A DNA stretch of 64,000 nt from Ceratopteris richardii. Lineage: Eukaryota; Streptophyta; Polypodiopsida; Polypodiales; Pteridaceae. The stretch lies in contig CM035435.1 of NCBI GenBank assembly GCA_020310875.1, forward strand, positions 66,501,497 to 66,565,496, in the 5' to 3' direction. Shown piece by piece: positions 1-11,850 of the stretch; positions within the stretch are counted from its first letter, which is position 1, and each line of letters opens with the position of its first letter. Position numbers and translations under genes: made by a program. The notes under the pieces were generated by a model. It was not told where the DNA came from and made no database searches. It was given only the letters and a program-made list of their open reading frames with translations.

Positions 1-860
1 ACGTCTCTATGAGAGTAATCCTTTAGATTGACTTTGGTTGTAACACCTAAGTGTTGCAAATACAAAGAATTGGTTCCCCAATCTTGTACCACTTGCAACT
101 GCCTCAAGAAAGGTCTTCCTAGAATCATCTCATAGGATTGATTTTTGCTAAAGTCACAGATAGCAAATGTGTGCTCAAACTCTACACCACAAGTAGTGAG
201 AGTTATCCCTTCTAGTAGCCCCAAGGGTCTTTCTATATGACCATAAGCCATTTGTAACTTCATTCTCGTGGGCCTGAGTGCTGGCTTGCCCCATCACTTC
301 CATGGGGAAGAGGTAGCAATTGCAAATCCCGCACTTGAGTCAAAAATAACCTTGGTGGTGTATCCTTGATGAGTGATTGGAAGATAGGTGTTTCCTTCTT
401 CACCTTCTCTCATGTCTCCTATCTTGTCCAACTGTATTTCTGGCACGGTTCTATGAGATCCTATCTAAGAGCAGGGTTTTGCTACTTCTGGCACTTGGTT
501 GGCTATGTGTTTCCACAATTCTGGGTTAACTTTAGTAGCTCCTCTAAAGTGAGATTGCACTGCTTTTTAGTGTTTTTCAGTACCTCTGTATTCCTAGATA
601 TGACTAAATTTTCCTTTCTTACAAGGATTATGGGTGTTCTCATATAGGTAGATTTTTCTTCCCAAGGGCCTATGAAATGGGATAATTCTTGCAAAGAATT
701 AGACTCAAAGTCGAATCTCTCACAAGATTGGATATCCTCCTCCTCTCCATAAATGGAAGGAAGGTCTTGTGGGAATTGATTATGAAAATCATCCACAAAT
801 TCAATGGGAGGGGAAGCTTCACTTTCTTTAGCCCACTTCTCTTCCTCGTTCTCTCTTAGA
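1..860 (-). pseudogene. gypsy aspartic protease region, partial (G1 copy)
   Basis: The minus-strand frames match the plus-strand protease at 31625-33359. The acidic linker (near 503-796) contains SIYGEEEDIQS and FESNSLQELSHF and is followed by a LTLEELLK segment. The catalytic motif near 331-345 reads DSSAG where the plus copy has DSGAG, so the conserved Gly is replaced. The segment at 1-130 corresponds to the conserved LGRPFLRQLQ..QDWGTNSLYLQ strand at the end of the protease. Several stops interrupt the frame. The role would have been Gag-Pol polyprotein cleavage. This copy is dead and cut off by the window edge. Confidence 0.85.
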
Positions 861-1029
861 AATTATTGGGAATATTGATTCATAGAACAAGTGGTGTCTG
901 GTTCAGTGGAATTGGGCACATAAGCATCCTTGGGAGGAATGCTCATTCTTTCACTTGCTTTGTCCTTACCCTGGGAGGTGGCTTCCCTTCCCGATTTTGT
1001 GATTAGTCTCTCCAATCTATCTAGCAGTC

Positions 1030-2306
1030 CATCAAAATGAAATTGAGTCCTAGCTCAACTAGAGCAATTGAAGAGGCGACTAGCTTCAAACATGGTTTAA
1101 GCCAATTCTACCATCTTAGCACAAAGCTTGGTTCATTCAACCTCTAGGTCAGCTCTAGGGTAACACTTTTCATGATCTGTCATTTGGTCCTTCCTGGATT
1201 CTGGCTTGATATGCTCTAAGCATCATGTCTATGTCCTCGGGAGTGGGATCTGCGAAGATTGATCCTACTCGGGGTGGAGGGTGGGTTATGTGTGATGGAT
1301 TAGAAGGTGGTGGGATGGATAGTGATGGGGATGGTGATGGAGGTGATGTGTGAGAGTGCATTTTAGATGTGATTTCTATTATTTTGGCCTTGGTTTCTCT
1401 CAGGCTTTCCTTGAGTTTGCTCATCTTGTTTGCCCATTGCCTTTTCATACGTTCACGACTTTCTCTCCAAGATCTTGTCCTCTTCTTAATCTGGCTCTCA
1501 ATCTCGCTAACCTCAGAGTTCTGGTCCTGGCCTAAGTCTTGGTTTTGCTTAAGTGCCTGAGCTCTCGTAATGACTTGCACAGGGGCCATGGAAGTCACAC
1601 TTCCCGTGGAGTCTACCACTAACCCAATAACATTGATAGGAGCAATTTTTGGCATATTGGTGGAGTTCTTGGGACACTCTCATAACAAGTGCTCCTTCCC
1701 ACAATCTGGAAAAAAGCCTTGAATTGTCACAGATTGGGGTTGTGTCAGTGTAGGCATAGGTCAATCACAAATGATGTGATCTCCCTAACATCGATAGCAT
1801 GGTCCTCTAGGAAATGGGGGTCTTATCTTCCTAGGTTGAGGCCTAGAGTTAGGATTTGCATACATGACATTCACATACTCTGGCTTTGGGGCTATCAATA
1901 TGAGTAGAGTCAAAACTATGATCACTCGGGTCACTTTCCGAAAGCAATGGTGTTACTGGCACTAATGCTCTATTCGGATTTTCTTCCGCTGCTGCATACT
2001 TCACTGGAATCACATTGGCAGGAGGAGGGGGTTGCTGCGCTAGAATTGGTTGAGGTCTTTGTTGCCCTTGATAGGGTGGTTGATAGGATTGCTAGGGCCT
2101 ACCATATTGCTATTGTGGGTATTGATTTTGGTATTTTCCTTGCTATGGATACGTATGAGGATAATGTTTTCTAACAGCTTGTTTATTATAAGGACAATCT
2201 TGTGTAGTGTGGTTGGTATATCTCCTTTCTAGGGTGCAGTATTGGTTGTTAGGGTTCACTTATGGTTGAGCCATGATAGGGCACACATTGGCCATATGGC
2301 AGGGTA
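1030..2306 (-). pseudogene. gypsy gag C-terminal region, partial (G1 copy)
   Basis: The best preserved stretch (1170-1655) is a 161-codon frame. It begins MPKIAPINVIGLVVDS, continues through a basic helix rich in Arg/Lys/Glu (RTRSWRESRERMKRQWANK) and a Pro/Ser-rich linker, and ends DPTPEDIDMMLRAYQARIQEGP. The same order appears at 24430-24940 on the plus strand. Further upstream the frame is broken and only fragments of zinc knuckles remain. The capsid half is absent. It is a nucleocapsid-type structural protein remnant. Confidence 0.85.
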
Positions 2307-2939
2307 AAAAATAAGAACACCCTCCTCACTCAAAAGTAAATAAATATGGGCGAATTTCTCTAAATATCTCATATAATAAGTATAAATATTTTGGCAAATT
2401 TTGATGATAATTTCCATTTGAGAAATAAAAATTTGGCAAATTTTTGTGATAACTTGATTTTTTTCATGAGTTTATTCCCACATGTGATGTAAAAATCACC
2501 CTAAGTAGCATTCTCAAAGTGCTTACACTTGGGCTCGTAGCCAAGCTTGAAATTCAGAAGAGATTAGCTCTACTTGGAGATGTGTTACCGACATACCTGA
2601 TCCGATATGCTAAGAAGCATTTTGTATTTGGTTTTTTTGGTTAATCCTCTACTTAGTCTGAGCCATTGATGATTAATAATATTCCTGAGGGGCACTTCTT
2701 TGCATGCTCAAATATTCAAGCATAGAGCTTTGTCCCCTTAACATGTGCTCATTTTCTCCAACAATGCCTAGAGAAGTGAATGGAGCATTTTATGACTTGA
2801 ACACTAAACTTTGTTGAATTATGCAAGGAACAACTCCATATTATAGCTTGCTTCATTGTCAGGGTGTCCAGACCATGCTGCTATATAAAAAAGATTGTAT
2901 TTTACATATCATCACTTTTTTTGCAATATGTGCAATGAG
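2307..2939. other. no recognisable feature
   Basis: AT-rich sequence between the truncated G1 fragment and the actin pseudogene. There is no coding similarity that I recognise, and no LTR end, PBS or tandem repeat. Confidence 0.5.
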
Positions 2940-3480
2940 TCATCATTTGCATAAAGGTCTTTATGAATATCCACATGACAACGGAATCACTCATCACCAA
3001 CTATAATTACCTATACATTAGGGAGCTCATAGCTTTTCTCTAAGGAAGAACTATTCTCTGTTGTTTATAGTTCCTTCTCAAAGTCCAATGCAACATAGGC
3101 TAGCTTTTCTTATATCCCTCACAATTTCCCTTTTAGCAGTTGTGAATGAATAACCATGATCACTAAGAACTTTCATGAGGGCATCATTCAATTTGCGACA
3201 ACAAGTTCCAACCACATAATTGCATGAGGTAGGGCATAGGCACAATATAGGTAAACCCACCACGATCCAGTACCATACATGTTGTCCTTCTAGTGACATA
3301 CAAAGAAAGCACTAGTTGCATGAAAACATACATTTCTAGCACATTGAAAGTCTTAAACATGATAAGGGTCATTTGTTTTCTTTTGGATTGATAGATGCTT
3401 CAGTTAGGAGCACTCGATGTTCCTCTACAACAACACATAGCTCATTGTAGAAGGGTTTTCTCGCCCATTCCAGCCATGAC
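2940..3480 (-). pseudogene. actin processed pseudogene fragment
   Basis: Two overlapping minus-strand frames match actin in order. Near 3370-3470 there is FYNEL...EEH.VLLTEA..NPK. At 3184-3372 there is [20 protein letters not shown] followed by [12 protein letters not shown]. At 3078-3240 there is [18 protein letters not shown] followed by REIVRDI. Remnants of the EKSYELP region and DIHKDLYAN follow towards 2945. This covers roughly actin residues 73-296, with a gap of about 28 residues before DIHKDLYAN. At least one frameshift and several stops are present. The RTTG.VLDSG region is contiguous where plant actin genes normally carry an intron (around codon 151), which suggests a retroposed copy. 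No poly(A) tail or target duplication was identified. Normal function: cytoskeletal filament protein; this copy cannot encode it. Confidence 0.85.
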
Positions 3481-6400
3481 ACAAGTATGCTGATGACAAC
3501 TTCCTATGCTTGAGAAAACTACTCAAGGAGCATCAGCTCTAGCAAAAGATTCCTGATCCACTGTCACAGAGAAGAGTTGAACTTCAACATCTGCCATTTG
3601 AAATATAAATATTCTTCTGTGTTAGATCTAGTCTACTAGAAGACTCAATATTTTTGCTGCATGGGCAAGTGATATTCTTCTCTTCTAAAGTTGTTGATGT
3701 AGGCACTTGCAGGTCTCCTTGAGTGAAAGGATATCGACTCTTCTGAATCTTTGCATGTTGTTCAGGTGCTAGATTATATGAAAAAATTACATATCTCTCA
3801 GCAGACATTAGATTCTCCACAAAATGAGATCCCCCCTCTAGCTATTGCAAACGAATGAAAAGTTGATGACTCCTGTGGCAAAAACTTCCTCATGCAAATC
3901 ATGGAAGTACGTTAGTAGCAAATTCTGTTGCATCTCCTAGCTATCCAACAATGCCAACCAATCTTGAAATAACAAATCCCTCCAACAACCCCTCTCAATT
4001 TTCCTTTTGTTTTTTATCTTTAGAGATCTAGATGCTAGACTATACTAGGTCATCTTCCACATGGCTCTCGATTGAGCCTAATCCATTGGTTATCTAACCA
4101 ATTTGAAGAACATAACCATCTACACTACTAGAACTTGTTCCTAGGTACCAAGACTAGGTCTGGGTACCTTTCTGTAGATCCCTATATACATATGTATGTA
4201 TTGGGTACCCCAACTATTCCTAACTAAGGGATCTATGCTCTGAGTCATAGAGCTAGTGCCATACTTGTGGCCTTCCTAACCATCACTCGAATCACATAAG
4301 CACCCGTCGATGCTGTCTCATGAAACCCATCTTTGTGATCCCATCTATTTGGTTTCCTTAGTAGTGTAGCAGAAATGCTTCACTACTTGGTCAAGTGATG
4401 TGCATGAGTGAAACTAGTCACTCTTTGGGTAATCCTGATAATACCCCAATAGTCTCCTAATCATCCTGTGAGACCCTTGTGAAGATAACTAAATCTTCAG
4501 TACTTTGGAGATTATCAAACTGTATCTCTCGTGCCTCTATGCAACTTCCTATAACCTATAGGATTGCTTGTGCACATTAATAATGGTGAAGGTGTAGCTC
4601 CTTCCCTTAGCAATCATATGGTCTAAATCCATAAGGATTATATGTAGGGATCATGTTACTATAGAAGTTGCCTTATCTATGATATTGTGATGGTACTAAG
4701 TCCATCAAATACATGCTTAGAAGTATGCCTACATCTTATTGATGTTTGCAGAAAATGCATGTTACCATGCCATAACATTCTTACCTAAAGGTAAGTGTGT
4801 ATATAATGCCATGAGAGGGGAAAATTTTTGACAGCATTTCCCCAGGAAATGGAATCCCAAAAAAAATTAAACCATAAGCTCAGCGGCACACAGGCCACCC
4901 AACAACATAGGGCTTGACAGGCCCATGGCATGCACGCCATAAACTCATATATGGACTCCATAACCTGCAAAACATAAAAAAAAATGTCGGCAACCATTCT
5001 CTATGTTGCCTAACCATGTACTTTCTGCAATCCTCTTTCCTGCAAACAATCAAAAAGTGTACTTCTTGCATATTGATCCATACTTTTTAGAATTTAAAAA
5101 GTGATCAACATTTTATGTATGCAATCCAATCTATGCATGTACATACAGAACGTGCCATAATATAAAGTAAAATGTCTGAAGCATAAAGCATACATCCTTG
5201 AATAGTTTTGGTTTTGGAATTGCATGCATCCGATCCTTCTCAACGAGCTTCGAGACCTCTGCACCTTCCTCCTCAGATCCTAATATAATCTTTGAAGTGT
5301 CCGAAAACATCGGATCACTTCCCAAAACATAAAGCATGGTTAGATGATTACTAGAATAATGCAAAATTTACTCAAAAATGCATTTGTAATCCCCCTTTAG
5401 ACCTGCAAAATCCATTTTAGGACCTTCAAATAATCCAAAACTGAAATATGTAGCATGTTCAAAGAGCTCAAAGTGAAATTACTCAAATCGCCTTCCCGGT
5501 CTGAAAGATATGGCTCTCAGAATGTAGTCGCCCAAAACTGTTCAGACTTTGCAGAGCTGTACAGACCTGCAAAAATACATATTCTCCAAAATTTATTTTC
5601 ATAAACTGAAAGAAGACCTTGTGCTCTTCGAAACGAGCCATAGCACGTTCAATTTGGAGTTTTCTAGCCCACGATATGCGCATTCCAAGTGGGACATGCT
5701 AAACTAGTGGACTGTTGGAGGGGCTGGAAAAAGTGTGAAATGTGATTTTAGGGATGCCCAAAAGCATTCTTCCATCAGGCAAATCCTAAAATTCTCTTGA
5801 TAAGCTCAGAGAGTGTTATATGAAGATGCTTGGGCCTATTTCCACCCTTCCAAATCCTCCCTTCATGCATGCTAATTTGCTCCCCAAAAGAGGCATAAAT
5901 CAAGATTTTACTTTCATGCAAAAACTTAAATGGGAGCTCTTAGCAAGCTTCTAATCCACTCTAAATGTGGATTTCTCTTGGATTTTCTACAATAATCCAT
6001 GGGAAGCCTCTTAAATGATCTTTATTTTCTTACTCCCAGAAGTGGAGTTTAGCAAAAGTTAACATCTGGAAATTTTTCAAAAAGTGCGGGAAGGGGGTCT
6101 TTGAGGAACTAAAATTCCTCCTTAACTTATCATTTTGATGAGTCTAATGTTTCTTCTAAGAAGTCCATACACCATACTCTCAGTATATATACTTTTTCCC
6201 ATCCATCCATAGCTATTGCACCTCTTTTTCCCTCTTCCAAAATGTAAATTTCTTAGAATTTGGTGCTGAAATGTTTTATCAAACTGTGATGGAAGGGGGT
6301 TTTGTGGACACTTCAAACTCCCATTAAACTGAGGTATCTTTTGGATTTCTTGATCTTACATGGAGGTCAATACATTAGGCTACAGATATGCATGGTTTTT

Positions 6401-7030
6401 ACTACCAATCTATGAAAAATACCTCTTCTTTTCCCCTTCCCAAAATGGCCACTTGTCCAAAATAGCCCCTGAAATTTATGTGAAAATCATGAAAGTAAGC
6501 TATTTTGGCAGTATCTAAAGCTTGTGCTTGCTTGTGTTTTGAGGGAATTCTTGTCTCAAGATGAGAACATGTACCTCATATTCTCCATACACGTGATTTC
6601 CCTCCAAGATCTTGGCCCCCTAATGCTTCATTATCATTCTCAAAAAGGGAAATTGTTACAAAAATTCAAAAAATAATCAAACCTGGAACTTGAGGCCACA
6701 AATCCTTCTTACTAAATGACGTAGGATGTCATAGAGAAGAGCGTCATCTTTTCTTGCTCCTCCTTGCCTTGATGATCATCATGCATCCCCCACATCCAAT
6801 AGATTACGGGCCTCTAATCTCAAGCAAAGAGGGAGAGAAACTCCCCTTCTTCTCTTTTCTCGGAGATGGAAACCGAAAAACCAACTGTCCGTTGGCTGTG
6901 TTGAACAAAATTGCTTTATGTGTGTGCATCATCCAAATATATGATAGGGATAAAAGTGGCGTTCCCTCTTTGTCCCTTCGTCGACTTCCTTTTAAAGTAT
7001 TGTATAAGATGTTAGAGATCTGGTAATTGC
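3481..7030. other. unassigned AT-rich region
   Basis: About 3.5 kb in which I recognise no gene or mobile element. Open frames are short (under about 90 codons) and have no family motifs. A small imperfect palindrome around GGGTACC occurs near 4165-4210. Candidates are old, highly decayed retrotransposon or LTR sequence, but nothing seen here proves it. Confidence 0.5.
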
Positions 7031-7044
7031 TCATCACAAAGCAC

Positions 7045-7106
7045 TTGGGCGCCTGGGTTAAACTAAACGCCTCTCATGGAGATGGCGCGAGTTCAATTCC
7101 CTGCAA
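7045..7106 (+). other. tRNA-like segment (possible SINE head or tRNA pseudogene)
   Basis: The plus strand has a GGCG...CGCC hairpin resembling a D arm, then CTC TCATG GAG resembling an anticodon arm with CAT in the loop, then GCGAGTTCAATTCCC resembling a T arm and Pol III B box. The order is tRNA-like, but there is no acceptor stem and the loops are irregular, so this is not a functional tRNA gene. It may be the 5' head of a short SINE or a chance resemblance. Confidence 0.35.
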
Positions 7107-7140
7107 TCTCGTGTGGACGTCGTCAATGCTTTGATACCAA

Positions 7141-7391
7141 TGTTGAGTCGTCTTTTGCTTGTCGTCTTTTGTTGCCGTCTCCTTGCGAACTCACACACAC
7201 AGAGATATGATGTGTTCGTACCGCCCGACCACGCCCGAGCTATCTCATTTCTTATGTGAGTGTCTCATATCACACTCCTTAATCTCTTCTACCTTAAATT
7301 GGTATCCCTCACTCTAGCCATGTGGCATTACATGCCCATCTAACATAAGGGATGTTCTCACCATGAGATATGACCACCATAAGATGTGACA
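7141..7391 (-). repeat. LTR flanked by PBS and PPT
   Basis: On the minus strand the block begins TGTCACATC and ends GACTCAACA (TG...CA). It is preceded directly by a purine tract (AAGGGGAGGAGATC, plus 7392-7405) and followed directly by TTGGTATCAAAGC (plus 7128-7140), an initiator-tRNA-Met-type PBS. An LTR with a PPT before it and a PBS after it is expected in the middle of two tandem units. No second copy of this LTR is seen in the window. Confidence 0.65.
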
Positions 7392-8007
7392 GATCTCCTC
7401 CCCTTCACATTGCATCTTCCGATCCACCACCATACAAGCTCCCACAAAAGCTTCCGACCCCATACAACTTGCTGCTTAACACTCACACAAATAACTGATT
7501 TCACCTAAGATTCCAACTGAAGCTGAATCTTGCTCCCTCTTACCTTGTTGAGGTGAACTGTACTCTCCAACAGACAATAAAACCGGTATCCTCCGTTATC
7601 TGCATGTCCACCCAGGAACACCGATCCATGATGTTGCTCGTTGCTTGCTATCATCAGTGTCCATGCGCCTTGAGTTACATCTCTTGCTGCTTCTAAATAT
7701 TCCTCTAATACTTCAGTCCGATTCACCAACACTCCCTTCTTCGTTGTATGTTGATGAATAACTGCTAACAAAAATGTGAGCCTCTAATTATAACCTATCC
7801 CCCAATGGATTTGTAATAATGTGCTTAATGCCATTTTTGACCAACAAGAATCAAGGAAACATGTCACCAAGGATGAAAATGCAGATAAATAAGCCTTCTT
7901 GCTCCGGTGATCAGACATGTTAGTAATATGATTTTTAGACTTAACCATTACTTGCACTACATTAGAAGATAACCGATCCAAATGTGGCGGCTTCCCTTGA
8001 AATTTCT
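7392..8007 (-). other. probable 3' untranslated/terminal part of a retroelement
   Basis: Minus-strand frames of 88 codons (7505-7771) and 65 codons (7784-7981) lie between the C-terminus of the G2 integrase and the PPT of the 7141-7391 LTR. I recognise no domain. By position it could be the 3' region of the element that owned that LTR. Continuity with G2 is not proven, because the LTR at 7141 does not resemble the G2 LTR at 11851. Confidence 0.35.
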
Positions 8008-9102
8008 TTAGCCGGAATCCATTGATTGGTTTTCCATTCTTGTGCCAAACACATCTGCCAATAGAAAAGTTCCTTGCCCTAAATCTTGCACAATCTGATA
8101 TGGACCTTGATATTTCAATGTGAGCTTTCCCGGATGTGGTCCTAGCTTAGAATTATACACCATTACCCAATATCCTTCTTTAAATAACTTAAACTTCACA
8201 TTCTGATTCACCCAAGCTTGTCTTCATCTTTGAATTACCTTAGTAATGTACCCACTTACCAAACGATCCTCTTCCAACTCCAGAAGATATTTGCTTCTGT
8301 GTTTAACCGATAAATCAGGAGACATCTTTTCTGCAGTGGTTCGCAAACTTGGAACCACAAATTCCATGGGTACCACTGCCTCCAATCCATATACCAGTCG
8401 GAATGGAGTCATACCTGTTGTCACTTTGAATGCTATTCTGAATGACCACAAAGCTGAGTCAAGTAATAAATCCCAATTTTCTGATTGTCATGCACAAGCT
8501 TCTTAAGAATATGCATTAATATTTTATTTGTACTTTCAGCCTGACCATTAGCCTGTGGATGATATGCTGTAGACTTTTTATGCATAATCAAAATAAGTTC
8601 GTGTTAATTCTGAAATTACTTCATTAAGGAAATGAGCACCTTTGTCACTTACCAACTCAATAGGACAACCAAATCTGGTCATAATATTATGATAAAGAAA
8701 TTTTGCCACACTTGCTGCCTTATTATCTTTCAATGCCAGTGCTTCCACCCACTTTGTACAATAATCTGTAGCTACTAAATTATATATGTTGCCACGCTGA
8801 GTAATTGTTTTAATAGGGCCCACAAAATCCATACCCCACTTTTGGAATGGATCCAATGGTAAAACCGGATGATCAGACATTCGATCTGAATTGCTTGGTT
8901 GGCCCATCTTCTGACAAATCACACATCTTTTTGCATACTCATGCGCATCCTTTAACACAGTAGGCCACCATAAACCTGCTTGTAACACTTTCTTTCTTGT
9001 AATGTCCCCAGACAAATGACCTCCTGCTGGACCTGAATGTGCTTCTTGTAACAGTGCTGGTTGCTCAAATTCTGGTCCACACCTCCTAATAACCTGATCC
9101 AC
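8008..9102 (-). pseudogene. gypsy integrase (G2)
   Basis: The 174-codon frame at 8578-9102 starts with the linker before integrase. It has the HHCC zinc-binding module (HSGPAGGH, then CVICQKMG), the first catalytic Asp in MDFVGPI and the second in VSDKGAHF. After a stop near 8578 the frame continues with YHPQANGQAESTNK, which holds the catalytic Glu. Downstream pieces at 8224-8451 (TPFRLVYGLEAVVPMEF) and 8008-8211 (GPHPGKLTLKYQGPYQIVQD) are the integrase C-terminal domain. All three catalytic residues are present, but stops and frameshifts inactivate the gene. No chromodomain is evident after the C-terminal domain. Confidence 0.92.
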
Positions 9103-9416
9103 CCCTTTATAATGCAGCGGCTATGATCAAATACAGTCTGCTTTTAAGTGCAAATTTCTTTCTCTGATCAGGTGAAAAATGTTGTGGTAACCATCCGTTA
9201 AAAATACCAATAACTGATCATACCAAGAATCTAGTTCAGCAACCTGTGTATTAAACAATTCCGCATCGAGGAATTCATCATTACTTTCTGCACAATCGGA
9301 TCATCCTTACTCAATACTCCTGCGACATCAACCTCCAATACCGGTACTATCGTTGGATTTGCTTGCAAAAAATTTTCCTCTTCATCATCTTCTAACTCAT
9401 CCGCCAAATTAATAGT
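9103..9416 (-). other. RT/RNase H deletion junction in G2
   Basis: From high to low coordinates, the protease tail (ELEDDEEENFLQANP, near 9330-9410) gives way near 9240-9290 to a linker normally found after RNase H (WYDQLLVFLTDGY-like, then ALYYKGVDQVIRR-like) leading into integrase. The intervening polymerase, normally well over 1 kb, is absent. The exact breakpoint cannot be set without an intact relative. Confidence 0.75.
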
Positions 9417-10157
9417 CTAAGCCATAAGTGGTTTATCCTGCACTGACAAATTCCTTCTTCCTCGCATAGGGATTGTCACCTGCTTTTTCCCTTTTATGAC
9501 CATTACCACATTCAGACCCCAATCTTGCTTGACTTTAGCAACCCTGAACCAAGGTCTTCCTAACAACATTTCATATGGATTAGCTGACTCAGAAATCCTA
9601 ATGACCATAAAATTTACCATAAATGACATTCCAAAAATAATGATCTACTGCTGCTTCAGAATGCCAACAGGCTGAACTCGAGTTTGATCTGCCATCTTCA
9701 CTTGAAACGGTGCTGGAGCCAATGCCCCTTCTCCCATTTCTTTAAAAATATGCTCAGGTAATATATTCACCCCTGAGCCCCCATCAAGCAACACTTCATC
9801 AAATCGTCTTTGCCCATACTGTACCTGAATTACTGGCACGACAAAATCTACATCCTTTGGATCAATATTATTGGCTGATGTTGAGGGTACTGACCTAAAT
9901 GCTGGATCTGAACGCTGACCAATCAACTTCTTCCATAATTTCTCTCGAAACACTTGTACCAAGGATAATAATTGGTCTAAAGGAAAATATAATGGTGAGT
10001 TAATGATTGCCTCAAACCAATCTTTAGTAGCATCTTGCTTGATTGGATTCTTGTTTTCGGTTGTTATTGACGGTACCATGCCTGCATCCTGCTCTTCCTC
10101 GGCCGGATCTATAAATTTCACCTGTTTATGCTGCTCTTGCTGGACCTGTTTTTGCAC
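9417..10157 (-). pseudogene. gypsy protease (G2)
   Basis: A 170-codon frame at 9645-10157 and a 70-codon continuation at 9417-9629. The catalytic motif is LLDGGSGVNILPEH (Asp-Gly-Gly-Ser-Gly), preceded by VVPVIQVQYG, the usual strand before plant gypsy proteases. The second piece contains YEMLLGRPWFRVAKVKQDWG, the conserved end of the fold. The two frames are separated by a stop or frameshift near 9640. The Asp is retained. It would cleave Gag-Pol; inactive here. Confidence 0.9.
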
Positions 10158-11560
10158 TTTGTCCCTAACCTGTCATTGTTCTTGCCAATTAATAGGACCT
10201 TTGTTTTTGGACCTTGTGACCACCAACACTTCCACTTCTTTTCCTTTCCCACACTGCTTACAATCACAGCACCACTGAGAGTCATGCTTTGCATTTACCA
10301 TTTCCAATGTACTAGGAGCTGTCTCCTTTGGACACTCCGATTTTGGTAACTCAATAATTATAGCATTGGCTTGAGCAGCCTACTGTCCCTTTTGCAGTTG
10401 TTGTCCCTGTTGATTAGGTTGATTATACCGAATTACTGGTATGCCCCTTTCTTCTCTATGTTTTACCCATAATGGACAATTGGGTCCTATCTAATGATCA
10501 TGCGCTGAACAATATCCACAAGGCATCACTCTTTGTGGTCGCCCTTGCTGATGACCTTGCTGGTTATGTCCTTGTTGATTCCCCTGATCTCCCCATAGAG
10601 GTCTTGCTTGTTGCTGCCTCTGAAAATTGCCTCTCCCTTGCACAAGCATAGCCTAATTGGCTGCCACATCAGTATCATTCCTATTCTCTTGCCGTTAACT
10701 TTGCCCTCTATTCTTGGGGTTGTACCAACATTGGTTTGTTGTATGTCCGTCTTTATCACAAATATCACAAAATCTCCTTTCTTTTGGAGCTACAATGGAA
10801 TATCCATGTCTTTTTAATTTACTAATCCATGCTTCCTCTTTACTTTGCTTAGCCTTATGCTTGCGATGCTTGCTCCCTACTACTTCTTCATCTTTGGTAT
10901 CAGAGTCAGAATCAGTTGAACCTTTGTCTGACTCCAATTTTGAATCAGAGTCAGCCTCTGAACTAGAATCAGAATGTCTCTTTTTAGCCCATCCAAATCT
11001 TCTTTCCACGCGTGCAACTGCTAACACTAAACATCAAAGCCATTCGCAATATCCGCACTTGTAACTACATGTCTAATGGTACTTTTGTAATCCTTTTAGA
11101 AAATAACCTGCCAACATCTCGTCAGTAGGTCTTTCATTACCTTGCAATCGTTCCATTAAGGTTCTGAATTTCTGAGCATAATCTTCCACTAACATGGTTT
11201 TTTTCCTAATAGCTCTCAACTTCCGTAACACATCGGAAGGAGTCTTCTCTTTTCTAAATCATTGCAAAAATGCTATTTTTAATGCATCATATGTAGCAAA
11301 ATGAGCAATATCATATTGACTGAACCAGCTCATTGCTCGTCCTTCCAATGTGGTAGCAAATTGCTGAAGTTTAATGTCATCACCATATATAGCTGGGTAT
11401 CCATTAGTTGTCCATTTTATCTCAAATTGAGCCACATGGCAATCAACATCTTCTTTAGAGCCTCCTCTGAAATGAGTTGCTTTGACTTTGGGATTGGGAG
11501 GTGGTTGCACCATTGGCTATGGTTGAGGTGTACGCCTAGTTCTTTGACCGGTCGCCCCTA
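10158..11560 (-). pseudogene. gypsy gag (G2)
   Basis: The capsid part at 11259-11513 reads FRGGSKEDVDCHVAQFE and continues with LQQFATTLEGRAMSWFSQYD, the hallmark of the retrotransposon gag domain. An acidic Ser/Asp/Glu-rich linker (10850-10980) leads to a zinc knuckle CDICDKDGHTTNQC (CX2CX4HX4C, near 10735-10775). A second, damaged knuckle (CGYCSAHDH...C, with a stop inside) lies near 10470-10520. The frame is split by several stops. N-terminal boundary uncertain. Confidence 0.85.
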
Positions 11561-11850
11561 CAAGTGGGTCGAACTGGAATCGTCTTCTTACTCCTACAGT
11601 TGCTTCTGTTAGGAATAGCGCTCCAAGTATAACGCCCACTAACCTTACCTCTGCTGCACCCGTTTCTCCCTATTCCTCTTCTGTTTCTAGATTAGCTTCC
11701 TCCTCAGCTTCATACCAATCGTAAAATTCTGAGGATGACTCCACGTTAGCTGCCTTTGCCTACGCTCTTGTAAAATACACTTTACCAAATCGTTTCCTTC
11801 TTTCCTTCATGCATTTCTTGCTTCATTAGCAGCACAATAGGATCGCCAAA

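Larger units (their letters stand above)
1..2306 (-). mobile_element. Ty3/gypsy fragment, family G1 (gag C-terminus to protease)
   Basis: Read on the minus strand, this is a second copy of the gypsy family found on the plus strand at 19944-46633. It runs from the gag zinc-knuckle region (near 2306) through the Pro/Ser-rich gag tail to the protease at the window edge. The match to the plus copy is colinear: shared phrases include VTRAQALKQ, DPTPE..D.M..AYQAR.QEGP and FESNSLQEL. It is truncated abruptly at the MANVCP knuckle, so the gag capsid domain, leader and LTR are missing. The remainder would lie left of the window. Stops and frameshifts are frequent, so it is inactive. Confidence 0.9.

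Noticed and set aside
4165..4210. GGGTACC palindrome as a regulatory site or transposon end
   Set aside because: It is an isolated imperfect palindrome with no second end, target duplication or coding context.
6754..7026. 90-codon plus-strand frame as a small gene
   Set aside because: The opposite strand has an equally long frame, no domain is recognisable, and it lies in unassigned repeat-like DNA.
7045..7106. Functional tRNA-Met gene
   Set aside because: There is no acceptor stem, the D and T arms are irregular, and there is no terminator-like T run.
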